DNA of 64,000 bases from Apostichopus japonicus (taxonomy: Eukaryota > Echinodermata > Holothuroidea > Aspidochirotida > Stichopodidae): positions 13,152,501-13,216,500 of the forward strand of contig NC_092570.1 in the NCBI RefSeq assembly GCF_037975245.1, read 5' to 3'. Under the pieces are notes generated by a model. The model saw nothing but the letters and a program-made list of their open reading frames with translations, was not told the DNA's origin and ran no database searches. Positions 12,095 to 23,427 of the stretch are shown piece after piece; within the stretch, counting starts at the first letter, position 1, and every line of letters begins with the position of its first letter. A program made the position numbers and the translations under genes.

Positions 12095-12828
12095 TTATTC
12101 GAATTTGTAAAGCAAACAGCAGATATCACATCATATCAGTAAGCATGAAAATGGCCGGTTTCAGAATGAACAGCTTCCAAACTGTCTATGTGAGTAGTGT
12201 TCGGTTTCGGGAATATCTGGTATATTTCATTCCCTTCAGCGAAGTTTTATAGTAGCCGTTATTAGAGGTTTTAACATTTACACCAATAAATTAACTGTGT
12301 CTGAATTTTCGAAAATTCCCTGACCAACATTCTAAATCATACTTCCCTCCACTTGTTCAATTTTTGACCAATCTGTTAGGGGTTGAAGGAGGTATTCTAT
12401 GTTGGTTGTCCATAGATGAAATTTTGTGCAACATTATAGGTATGTTTTGAAGTGAATTGAATATGAATTTTCATGTCTGAACAAATAATGGGCTTAAAAC
12501 TTTGAAAAGTGGAGCTGACGGGTTATGTGGGTCGCGACGTAGAATCACCTACAAAAGCAATGATCCACAAGAGATGTGATGCGGTCGAACGTGATGTATG
12601 ATTGGTGACAATCTTCAAAAAAGGTTATGGATGAAAAAAAAACTATTGGGAAATACTTGCTTCTCAGGCAAAAGTGTACATCTGGTTGGTCATTTTCAAG
12701 CCCGAGAAGTGCCATTTCCGGTGATCTGGGGGATAAGGGGGGGGGGGGGGGTGGCGCTACCGTGACGCTTAGATAGTAATTCGCCCCCCCCCCCCCCTCG
12801 GGTTAGAAAATCCTGGATATGCGTATGA
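12095..12828 (+). repeat. Dispersed repeat, second copy at 34.3-35.8 kb
   Basis: This stretch matches 34361-34436 plus 35104-35767 closely, for example CTGTTAGGGGTT, TTGGTTGTCCATAGAT and CACCTACAAAAGCAA. It ends in GGGTTAGAAAATCCTGGATA, a worn form of the CCTGGATACGCCCCTG terminus seen at 18149. No left terminus was found. G and C runs lie at 12737-12752 and 12784-12798. Confidence 0.65.
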
Positions 12829-15180
12829 TACCAAGTGACGTCAGGGGACAGAATTATCCGCTGCTTAAGATACCGACCCGGTTAATACTGTCCGTAATTA
12901 AAGCAGCCCTTTGAGTTAATGGTGATAGTCTTTGCGCATATTGCTTCTCCCTCGTATCCTCAATCCAACCCCCTGCCCCACTCACTCCACCCCATCCCAT
13001 CTAAAAAAATAACTTTTGCTTTGAGACTGCTCATAACGATGGCAAATATAGGAGAGAAATTGATGGTTGATTAATATTGCATCAACCTCCCAACACCCAT
13101 AGATAATGTTCGGCCCCTTTGTGTAACCCATGCTGAACTTTACTCCTCAATTCCATAGTATGTTACTATCGTATGGAAATATGATGCCAAAAAAATGCCA
13201 AACACCCAAACCATTTGCTTAAATAAAAAACAATAAATTAAATCTGACCCACTGGAATTATAGTTGTTACTAATTCTCCAAGTTGTTTTTAATAACTGTC
13301 ATGTATCATTTCCAGATTTACTCTACCAAGCGAGTTGGAATTAGATGTAAATAAAACGATTATTCATCCCGACTACGACAATACATCAAGACAGAGAACC
13401 TGCTAGATTCAGTGCAAACGTTCGCACTCTTTGCCTACCCGATCCCGATGAAGGTTGGTCTTTCACTTCGGTCAACTTCGATCTATTTAACTTGTTTCAT
13501 AAAATGACGTGTTGGTCCTATATTGAAGTTATATTTATTACCAAAATCTCAGTTCTTCAAATTACCTTATATCTCCACGTGACTTGATTATGACTTAAAG
13601 TTACTATTTTTGAACATAAAGTTATTTTAGTATTGTTAGTTTAATATTGAGGGACTGGCAATTTGCTATAAGGAATGTCCCGTTGACCCAACTGTACTTA
13701 TTATTGACAAGTACTGATGTACACTATTTACTCTGCTTGTCTCAGCCTGTGTATGAAAGAATTTGAATATGAAACAATGCCAAAATGATAGACTTCAACC
13801 TCCTGTAAATGCAACTGAAGTGAAATATTACTCTAAAATTCTGACCCAGAATATATTTTGTTTGATATGTTAAAGAGGAACATAATCTAAGCATTCGTTT
13901 TGAAATTTGCATTCAATTCCTGTGTACCGTTTTTGAGATACATTTTAACTATACAGTGGAAAGACATAAATTACATATACAGTGGGAAGACATAAATTGG
14001 AACAACGAACAATGGATAATAGTCAAAACGACCAAACAAATAGTTCACTGTCCTCTCGGTATCTTTAATTAAACTACCAATTAAAAAGATAACACTGTAG
14101 TGTGCCGTTTCAATGCCTTTTGATGGGATGCATTTTTCAATGATCAGAGGGTAAGTTATCATTCAAGACGTAGCTAGATTATCACATGGTAACCGCTTCA
14201 AGTGTGATGTTTTCCATATCTGTGATGGGTCCTCACGCTATATACCGCCAATTTTTAATTTTTCACATTGAAATCCTCTTCGCTTAACATCGGTTAAGTA
14301 CAAGTCAATGTGGTCAGGATGGACTTCCCGAGTGTCTTAATTCTCTGAATACAATTTCTGACATCAATGTATTGGTTTTTCAATATAATTTAAGATGATT
14401 TTACATCTACAAATTTGTATGCGTTGTGATTGTCTCTATACATGACGGTTTCGTGTGCGGGGCGGGGGTAGGGGGAGCGGGGGACAGGGACGGGGGACGG
14501 GGAGTGAAGCTAAAACCTCGGCGATGTAGGTGGCAGGAACACGGTGAAGGTGGGATCAGGCATGCATTACACAACCATTGAGCATAGAATGTTTAGTCTT
14601 GAAGGTTTCAATATCCAGAAAGAGCAGTGTCCTATGTTATGATAGACACAAAGATGTTCTACGTAGCAAATGGACATACATCGTTTACCAATTTTGGGAA
14701 AGCAAATCAGCTCTGCAACCAACCATCTCTTTAATAATTGTATTAATTAATGAGAATTAGAAGACATTGTATATACATTGTGAAATAATTTCACAACTTA
14801 CTTTCAAAGCCAAGTCATCTAGCATACATCACAGGGAATAAGACCAAGTTTTGAGACCATTTGAAATAACCTGTTTACCCATGAAGCTCAGAGTGTGCAA
14901 ACTGATACAGGTCACTTGAGTGTGTTTAAAGCACCTTACACAAAAATTTCAACTATTGGAAGCCGATTTCATTTTACTTGATGACTGTATGTAATGTTGA
15001 AGAGATTCGCAAAACTCAACTGAACTGAAATCAACCAAACTATTTTCACCGAAAAGTTAAACAATTATAGCATCGAAGAACTCACAGATTAAATTGTAGC
15101 TTTAATTTTGATATAAGCATGTTTACAAGAATTACAGACATGGACTTATTCATTCATTCATCATTGCAAGAATTTATTCC
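12829..15180. other. No gene seen
   Basis: AT-rich DNA with a C-rich patch near 12965-13005 and a G-rich patch at 14457-14503. Only short frames without domains. Confidence 0.4.
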
Positions 15181-15330
15181 AGTCACTTGTGGAAAAAACC
15201 CATAATAATAATAAACAGAACGTGATAATTTTAAAGAGAAAGAGACCGAGGAGTGCCAACAACAAGCTTGGAGTAATTGTAAAACGTGGACACCCCTTTG
15301 CAAATACAAACACGTCTAAAAATGGAACAA
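15140..15330 (-). mobile_element. LINE 3'-end fragment
   Basis: On the minus strand GCAAAGGGGTGTCCACG is followed by CTTGTTGTTGGCACTCCTC. The same series occurs on the plus strand at about 56355-56410. It ends in AATAAA and ATGAATGA units at 15170-15143, like a LINE 3' UTR and tail. Overlapping frames on both strands are shadows of this repeat. Confidence 0.45.
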
Positions 15331-15380
15331 TTAAACAAGAGATAGAGAGTGGAAAAAACACAAAGAAATGGGTCACAGCT

Positions 15381-16814
15381 ATTTAAGGTGAAAGGGGCTA
15401 AAACAGAACCGAGGAACTGTTAGTCACCGGTGTTCGATAATATATTATCATGTTTGAGGGCACTTTTAAAAGTAAATATTTGTTAAACAAAGATAAACTT
15501 TTTGAGTTATCGTGTTTACAAAGTTTTCAGTCTTTGACCTCTTATTACCTCAAATAACCTTTAAACTTCACAGAAAAGAATAGGGTTATTGGATCCACAT
15601 ACCATGTACGTAGGTTATCCACAATAAAGATTTTCAGTTACCGTGTTTACAAGCAAGTGTCACATACATACGTACACACACATGCCATCACCATTGCATA
15701 GATTCCTTTCGCTTCCGGCAAGGAACGAGCATTCATGAAGCACTAAATGTAAACGTTAATTAATGAGCAGTATAAGTTGGACAGTTTGCAATCTGAGGTA
15801 TATGCTACCAGATTGTCCACATTAAAACGAACGTTAACGTTAAGAAGTTTTCTTTCAGATTTTTAGAGAGCAGGTATTATTTTTTATTGGCGAAGTAACA
15901 ACAAACCCCCAAACTTGTGTTTGAGCTGCAAAAACAACTTAGAAGATTCCCTCCTGGTGTGATCTTATTTCAGTGACGCCTTTGAAAGAAACCGCAAAGG
16001 TCAAATGCCTCGCCTGTTCCAGCAGTATACTCAGGTTATCTAAACTCAGTAAAACCCAGACAATTTACAGGCTAAAATGACGATTTGTCAAGAATACAAA
16101 TACCGATCGCTAAGGGAATTCCATGAGCGTTGACCTGAATCTACAAACCTCCATGGAATGGCCACAAATAATTCTATAGTTTGCTACAAAAAAAAAATAA
16201 TAAAGTGTACCATAACAGACATATCCCATTTCACCAAAACCCTTTTACCAAAAACCGTATGCAAAAGTTAATGTTATTTCCCTAAATTTTATTCTGAAAT
16301 ATGAGTAGTAAAGCCTGACATGCATGTGCTAAATCATTTCTTATTTCAAAGTTTCCGTCGATTTAATAAAACACTTGTAAAAGACCGTAAATGCATACGT
16401 CTGTCCCTACGTTGCGTAATGCGCCGTAATGCTAACAAAACAAAAAGAGCTTTGGAGAGAGACTGGCAACTCTTGTTCACTAAGACACTCTGTGTTGTAT
16501 CAAAAGCAGACCATCATAACACGGCAGCAGCGCCTGGAAAGGAATACGAAAAACAACAGAATAGAATAATTAAACCTATGCGTTATGATACTTATGAACT
16601 AAACATTATTAATTGTACGCCACTGATTGCAATAGGTATGTCTTCAGGGGGTTGGTCCAACTATGGGAAGGGTGGGGGGGGGGGGGATGAGTGCACGTTC
16701 AGATGGTATAAGTACCGGATTTTTGCCCCAACCATGTTTGCTAAACAAACATGATATACGTGGATAACTTTCTTCTCAATACTTTTCGATGATGTTCAGT
16801 AGACGGTTATATCA
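15381..16814. other. No gene confidently seen
   Basis: A 144-codon plus-strand frame at 16320-16754 has no recognisable domain and ends in a glycine run encoded by a poly-G tract. It is probably chance. Confidence 0.35.
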
Positions 16815-16820
16815 TGCATC

Positions 16821-18149
16821 CAGGGGCGTATCCAGGATTTTCCAATAGGGGGGGCGCCAGGCATGAACGATCGCCGTCCTGGGGGATGGGTCTAAGGGGA
16901 GGGGTGTACAATTTTTGCTTTCAAAGAAGGGCTGAAATGCAAAATGGTGTCATATGCATGGGCGGCGATCCGTACTTCCGAGTGAGGGGGGGGGGGATAT
17001 GACCTTGTTGACTATCTAAGCGTAGCGCCACCAGTTGGCGCGAAGCGTACAAGAAAATTTTGGGATTAACAAACCCTCTAGATGGCCGGAAACGGCACTT
17101 CCCGAGGTTTCCAAGCGGCATATACCCAACTTTAAAATAGGGATGTCAAGTCCGAAATATCTCATAATCAGGATCCAAAATACTATTTTTTTTAATTTCG
17201 GGTGTTATTTTGGGAAAATTGCCCCTGTCAATCTTGTTTCAGGCGCAACGTTAGAATGTTCGAGAGCTCTGTTATATTATTCGATGAAGAAAATGGCCTC
17301 ATGCAGGCTATTATAGGCCTATACACATGCAATACACAATAACACATAGTTACATTCCTAGGTACCGATTGCTAGGGCATCCAGGTGAAACGTGTATTAA
17401 GCATTACCCTGGTTACATGAGATTCTCAGCTGTTCGAGGGAACATGTACGTGTGTAGGCCTACTATAGGGCCTATATGAATACTATGAGGGTGCATATAT
17501 GTACTATATCAATACCGTGGGCGCAATAATACATTTTGTTGTTATAGGGCCAATGAAGCCTACAGTCAACTATTTTTGCTTTATAAAGACGCTTTATTTG
17601 AAAAGATCGCACTGCGTTTATGGTAGGCGAGAAATGAAGCTAAAAAAGAGCCGTACATTAACGAAGATGCATAAATGTAGGCATGAAAATATTCTTATCC
17701 CTGGCATTTGGTGGGGGGGGGGGGATATGGTGCATTACATCCCCTCCACCCATTTTCATGGGGGGATATATCCCCCTCCACCCAGGATCGCCGCCCATGG
17801 CCATATGTGATCCATTTTTCGACCTTAATAATAAGCAACATTTCCAGTAAATATGGACACAAAATGCACAATTTAGTATGGCTGGCATGTCATTTAGTGT
17901 TTATAGTGATAATACAAACACAATTACCATCATGTTTCTAAAACTATTATGCCGCCGAACTTCGCCAGAACCTTTTTTTGGCAACAAAAAATAATCCATA
18001 CGGGAGGGGGGTTGAGCGATCACCGACATCTCACATAAAGGTCGTCATCAATTTTTTTTTTTTTTTTTGCTAAACTTTTTTTTTTTTTTGGTGACGGCCA
18101 ATAGGGGGGGGGCGCGCGCCTGTTGCGCCCCCCCCTGGATACGCCCCTG
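16821..18149. mobile_element. Non-autonomous TIR element with 6-bp target duplication
   Basis: The left end CAGGGGCGTATCCAGG (16821-16836) is matched exactly in inverse at 18134-18149. TGCATC flanks both sides (16815-16820 and 18150-18155). Inside lies a second inverted pair, CATGGGCGGCGATCC near 16958 and its complement near 17786-17800, which suggests a nested element. A stretch near 17017-17120 is the reverse complement of the repeat family seen at 34.2 and 35.7 kb. Poly-G/C and poly-T runs sit near the ends. No transposase. The right end lies 30 bp beyond the splice donor of the gene A exon at 18180-18332. Confidence 0.75.
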
Positions 18150-18179
18150 TGCATCTATATATTGCTGGTGGCTACTTAC

Positions 18180-18332
18180 TGACGTCACTCGTGTGTCCTG
18201 TGCTACCAATGTGTTGAAGTCATCTAAGCATCTCCCGCTATGGTCACTACGGGCAATTGAATGCCCACTCCAGAGCGCATTATCGGCCGCAATCATTCCG
18301 TCTGGTACCAACATGCCATTGTCCATTATGGT
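18180..18332 (-). CDS. OMT gene A, Asp-Asn metal-site exon
   Basis: 153 bp, 51 codons in phase 0, with [12 protein letters not shown] (metal Asp-Asn retained) and [16 protein letters not shown]. The acceptor is ctattag and the donor TCA|gtaagt. The next exon should hold the C-terminus but was not found beyond the adjacent TIR element. Confidence 0.85.
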
Positions 18333-21129
18333 CTAATAGAAAAACGAACGTTTCAAATGACTGTACATGGCATTGAACGAATCTAGTGAAAACGGCAAAG
18401 GTTTATGAAATATGACTAACAGTAGCAGAATTCCTATATATTCAATACCAGCAACTATAACCAAATTTACGTAAATCATAGATTATAGACATATTTCAAA
18501 AGTCCTTTGGTATAGCTGAGTTTTCCCCTTGTGCTAAAATCTAGAGTGAAGATACCTGCAGAGTTACCACCAGTACCATAGTGTCCTTTAAATTGCAAGT
18601 TGATGAGGTAAACTGACCTTTCTATCACCAGTACCTTGAATATTCCAGCGACATACAGTGTATAATTCATTATCGTAAAAAACGTTTCAAATGACTGTAC
18701 ATGGCATTGAATGAATATACTAAAAACGGCAAAGGAATATGAAATACGGCTAACAGTAGCAGAATTCCTATATTTATACCAGCAACTATAAATCAATTTT
18801 ACGTAAATCATAGATTATGGACATATTCCACCAGTCGTTTGGTATAGCTGAGCTTTCCCCTTGTGCTAAAATCTAGAGTGAAGATACTTGCAGAATTCCC
18901 ATCAGTACCAGTGTGTTCTTTAAATTCCAACTTGATGAGGTAAACCGAACTTTCTATCACCAATAACCTTGAATATTCCAGCGACAGACAATGTAAAACA
19001 TTATCGTAAAGAGCAAACAATAATCGAATATTGCTATTGAATGTAAACTATTTTGGATTCTGGATAAACCCCTCCTTTTTTTTTAACCCCTTAACTCTTT
19101 ACTATCCTTTTGTTGATTTATCCTTGAAAAGTGATACCTTTGAATTGTTTGCAAAGCTGTCAATATTCTCTGTTAAATGCAGTTTTTGATTTATTTCGTA
19201 GAACCAATAACATAAAGTAGTTCACTTGAATCACTCGAAATACTAATGAATTTTTATATCGTTACCTTAAAGTAATCACAATATTCTGATTTCTGGCAGT
19301 CAACATAGATAAAGTCGTACTTATTGCCTTCTTTCGCTAAGGACTCCAGTACCGGAAGGGCAGATCCTATAGGAGGACGGAAAGTCATTGACATTAAAGG
19401 TACAAAGTGCTGAATTAGATACATGATATTGGGATTTTTTTTTCTTCTAAGACTTATGGGTTCTTTGAATGGCATTAAAATTGTATCATTACATGAAACA
19501 TATATTTATATTTATAGTAAAGCTGTAATTATTGGAGACTCGTTATATTGCATCAAGCTGCTTTCAATTAACATGGTCAAATGAAACGAACCATGTGTGC
19601 TAGGGAACAGAAATCAGCCTGAGTAGAAGTCACACTGTCTCAAAGAAAAAGAATTTTCATGGTACGATTTTTCGAAGTGTTCGTCAGAGTAGTTATCAAC
19701 TTTTAACTTCATTTGTGTTTATACATTCATATCTACCATTTACCATCCTAAAAGACAATCCGTTTAAAAACTACAACACGCGTAATGATAGACCTTGCAC
19801 AATTTGACATTGATAAATGGTCATATTCGGCGTGCCATGATGCCCTGGTATTTAATTTGTTTTTCTCTTCATGACCCCAATTTCGCCCTTGGCGACCCTT
19901 CGTTGGCGGATATTGTGGCCTGGGGCAAGTCGGTCCATGGGGATGATTTACCTCTCTCCTCTTTTGAAACTGTTGGTGCCCAGTTGAAAAATTGTGCAAT
20001 ATTTTTCAACTATTGAAGACATTTTTATCATAGATGTTTCCACTTGATTCAACAAGTATCGGAGATTTCTTTGATTTTCCAATTTTTTTTGCGACCTTTC
20101 AAAGTTGCTTTTGCTCATCAAAAAAGAGTCGTGACCCCCCCCCCCTTTTTTTTTGGAAAACCAGGGCATACCGATAATGTATACTTCTCAATGGGCAAAT
20201 ACGAGAAGTGGAAATCTTTGGATCCAAATATGAGGTCTTTGAAGTCAGGGCAACGTATATATTCACGTTGAAACTATAATCCTTCATAAAAATTCTTATT
20301 AACTAATTTATGGGAAAATATTTCCTTCTGCTGATGCTATGCAGAAAGGGAAAAATGATACTAAACCTTGTTTTACTTCGATGTTGAGTTTCCTCTGGCG
20401 GGCAGTTTTGTTTACAAAGTCACAAAAGTATGGTTCAATATCAATCCCGGTTACTTTGCCTCCTGGAGCCATAGCTTCAGCCATACCGAACGTACCGTAG
20501 CCCATATATGAACCTATTTCGAGGATATTGCGGCTCTTTAACTTGCGAATGAAAAACTGCAACAGTTGCACTATGAGATATATAGAGAAAGTCGCATATT
20601 AATGGTATAGACCTAAGCACCATGTGATAAAACATTACCAATAGAAATGTAACAGAGCACGAATCAATAATAAGTTATACGCTGTGTTATTAATTTATTA
20701 ATATTCAAATTGGAAGTACATCCTGGTTTCACATTGCGTAATCGTTATCATTTTAACATGCAGTTGAGTTTCTCAAGTTTACAACTCAATATGTGGCCTG
20801 TTCTCTTTTTTATACTGTGTTTTGTTGTCCTTCACGATATGCATGTTTGGCACGAGGGCGGACTAAGTAAGACAAATCTACTTCAGGCTTTAAAGCATAA
20901 ATGAATAAACAACAAAAGAAATATGGGAAGAATATTAACCTTGACCGGTGGAACTTATCATATTCATCTTGTTGTAACCTGGGATAGGACCTTTCATTTT
21001 TCCTTCGCTATGAAGCTTCTGAAAATCTAACGTTGTGGTTTCCTCAACGACGTCCTATCACGGGTGAAAGAAATATAATTAGTCAGCATCTTTATGAAAT
21101 TATCCCAGCAACAGTTATATAAAAATATA

Positions 21130-21180
<51 letters not shown>

Positions 21181-21213
21181 ATATATATATATATATATAT
21201 ATATAAATATATT

Positions 21214-21244
<31 letters not shown>

Positions 21245-21280
21245 ATTTATATATATATATATATTGATATATATATATAT

Positions 21281-21311
<31 letters not shown>

Positions 21312-21884
21312 TAATAGTTATTTTTACAACGCTTAAGCGACCACAGATGTGGGAGAAGCTCGCACTTACGGGACTTACACGTCGGGTGGCTCCCAAGTCA
21401 TATTTTAACTCAAATTTAGAATATTTTCAATTTAGAAAGTCATTTCAGGTGGGAAAACCGTAGACTGCTCTTGGAGGAAAACTCCACCTTACTATGGACC
21501 CGGCAGGGTTTCAAACCCGCAACCTCCCAATTGCTAAGCCCCATTGCTTCAAATGCCACCGCCTTTATCCACTCGGCCACATTATAGATGAATGGATGGA
21601 TGGATGGATAGATGGATAATTGGATATATGGATGGATGTCTGTCTCACACATCGAGCTTGACGGCTAGCTAGAAATAAACAAATGCAAGTTACCCGTAAC
21701 AAGCTACTCAATGGCGTTGACTTTGATACGGCATAATTGTTGACACTTGACACTAATGTCAGGGCCTCCCTTAGTTCCTTTTTCGCGTCATCGCAGTCCA
21801 CAGCTTCCAGTAATTGCAACGTCTTCTCTAATTTCTGTGTTAGTTGAATATTTATCCCGTCACCTTTTACATCGATATTGCCAT
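18180..21884 (-). CDS. SAM-dependent O-methyltransferase gene A (five exons seen, partial)
   Basis: Five exons join in frame with GT..AG introns: 21884-21694, 21054-20940, 20570-20367, 19366-19266 and 18332-18180. The product is a class I methyltransferase of the caffeoyl-CoA OMT/COMT-like (Methyltransf_3) type, which transfers methyl from SAM to a hydroxyl using a divalent metal; the substrate is unknown. Motif I reads [19 protein letters not shown], followed by [10 protein letters not shown] for the SAM ribose. [11 protein letters not shown] supplies the first metal Asp and [10 protein letters not shown] the Asp-Asn pair. RVTS before the last donor matches the family's DxRV strand. Start and stop exons were not found. 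Paralogue B lies about 29 kb away in the same orientation with the same phases. A SINE and an AT microsatellite lie in the first visible intron. Confidence 0.85.
18345..19020. repeat. Two tandem ~344-bp units in an OMT-A intron
   Basis: GTTTCAAATGACTGTACATG at about 18348 recurs near 18685, and AAATCTAGAGTGAAGATAC near 18536 recurs near 18870. Both copies stay open over about 55 codons on the minus strand, with shared [14 protein letters not shown]. They match no OMT part and lie between exons that splice in phase without them. Confidence 0.65.
19266..19366 (-). CDS. OMT gene A, first metal-site exon
   Basis: 101 bp encoding [17 protein letters not shown] then [16 protein letters not shown]. 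The Asp of VDC is the expected metal ligand, in the D-x-x-K pattern. The acceptor is cctatag and the donor AAG|gtaacg. It equals gene B 53171-53271 in length. Confidence 0.85.
19838..20172. mobile_element. Possible small TIR element in an OMT-A intron
   Basis: ATGCCCTGGTATTT near 19839 is roughly inverted as AAAACCAGGGCAT near 20157-20169. No target duplication was recognised and C/T runs sit near the right end. Confidence 0.3.
20367..20570 (-). CDS. OMT gene A, SAM-binding exon
   Basis: 204 bp holding the glycine-rich SAM loop ([12 protein letters not shown]), the acidic end of strand 2 (GIDIEP) and [13 protein letters not shown]. The acceptor is ctcatag and the donor CAAG|gtttag. Same length and phase as gene B 54325-54528. 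Confidence 0.88.
20940..21054 (-). CDS. OMT gene A, second visible exon
   Basis: 115 bp: 38 codons plus one base, from [11 protein letters not shown] to MISSTGQ. The acceptor is gtgatag and the donor CAAG|gttaat. The gene B counterpart is 55190-55307. Confidence 0.8.
21121..21312. repeat. (AT)n and (GATA)n microsatellite
   Basis: Nearly pure AT dinucleotides interrupted by TTTAT and TTGAT, passing into GATA units at about 21283-21310. Confidence 0.9.
21415..21586 (-). repeat. tRNA-derived SINE
   Basis: On the minus strand TGGCCGAGTGGATAAAGG (21578-21561) is an A box of Leu/Ser type and GCGGGTTTGAAACCC (21519-21505) is a B box. The body ends in GACTTTCTAAATTGAAAAT. A GGAT-type microsatellite abuts its 5' side (21589-21635). 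Confidence 0.6.
21694..21884 (-). CDS. OMT gene A, N-terminal helical exon
   Basis: 191 bp: two bases completing a codon, then 63 codons. It includes [16 protein letters not shown] and [12 protein letters not shown] and aligns with the gene B exon at 56673-56857. The acceptor is ctcaaag and the donor CGG|gtaact. Confidence 0.8.
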
Positions 21885-23427
21885 CTTTGAGAGAAAGAAG
21901 AAACGGACGAAAGTTAAAAAGTCAAAGATAAATGTTCATATCGATGACGTGATCATGATTTTGTAGTTAACCTTAACTTTATCAGAGAATAGACTGTATA
22001 GTGTGTCATTAACTACCTTAACTCCTGCCTATATTTTGGATATTTATAGCTCAGTTGAATTTCAATTTCAGAAGTTATGAAAGTTTAGATCTAAAAAGAA
22101 ACATAACATAGCGATGTGCATTCTTCATTCAATTCAAGTTGCAGTTTTCAAAGTAACATCATTCGAAATGAATGTCTTTAATACCTAAAAAGAACAAAAA
22201 TGTGTGACCCTTACCCAATTGATTAACACATTGAAGAAAAAATATATCACCAAACATTTCAAACTTTTTATTATTTGACCTTACAAAGGGTAAGGGTTTT
22301 AGGATTACCAATAAGGGGTAAACTCATACAATTAGAAACATATATTTTATATTAAGTTTTGTTTCTCTTTTACATGCCACATTTATTCAAATTTGGAGTA
22401 CTCTTTAAACATTTCAGAACAATATCAAGTATATGTTAACGCCTTTCGTTCTATATATTCAAAGTCATTATTTCCTACATGTAAATTGGGTATAACACTT
22501 TCAGCCATTTCCCAAAAGAACACAAATGTGTTTTTAAAGTGATGACCTCTGCTTTTTACCCATTGCCGTCATCCAACACGAAAGTGCAGCAGTCCTTGTT
22601 AGGCATACAACAATCAAGCCCATCTTGCTTAGGATTTTAAGAGAAAATATTACGCCTGTATTTGTCAAATTCTTCCAAGTACTGATATCTAGGCTATATA
22701 AGTATTTCCGATATGTTGCACTTACTGTTGCTTGCCATTTCCGCCGTTTGTTAGGATCGAATTCAATATAGTCGAGCAATATCTCATATGGCTGAAAGTG
22801 AAATAATTCAATGAAGTGAATTGAGAAACAGTGAGACCTTATCGACAATATGGAGCGATATTTTATATATCTTAACGACTTAACGGTATCTAGGTATGCG
22901 TTTAATCACTGAGCTCTATAACAAATACGTGTGAAACGATATAGACATACGCACGTAAACATATACCAATGAATTCGCTGATCGTGTGAACAATACCATG
23001 ATAACGTGTTAACATCATGTACAGGTATAATAATTACAGCTTCAACGGGTCATAGCAATAAATTCATCGAATGATATCTGAGCAATATGAAGATAATGTA
23101 TGAACAGTACATGTATACAGCTTAAAGGTATATAGCAATGACTTTGCTGATCATATTATAACAATAAAACAATATGAAGTAGCAACACAACGTTATCTAC
23201 AGTTACACGATATATAACAATGCATTCACCGAATACTGGTGAACGTGACCCTGCGCTTAAAATGAACAGTCAGTTAAACGAGGGCATACATTTATGAATT
23301 CGAATTCGCTGCTCGTGTGAGCACCATGATAATATCAATATAACGTGTGAAAATTACGGAGGCCTACCTAATACAGATAGCTAAACAACATTCAAAAGTG
23401 AATTTGTTTGTAATGTGAGCACTAACA
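21885..23427. other. 5' flank or introns of OMT gene A, first exon not found
   Basis: AT-rich DNA. A 66-bp minus-strand block at 22726-22791 has exon-like edges but cannot be joined in phase to the next exon. Confidence 0.4.

Noticed and set aside
16320-16754. 144-codon plus-strand frame
   Set aside because: No recognisable domain, glycine run from poly-G, no splice or promoter context.
22726-22791. Exon-like block (PYEILLDYIEFDPNKRRKW) with AG and GT edges upstream of gene A
   Set aside because: Its end phase does not fit the next exon, which needs one leading base, and gene B has no counterpart.
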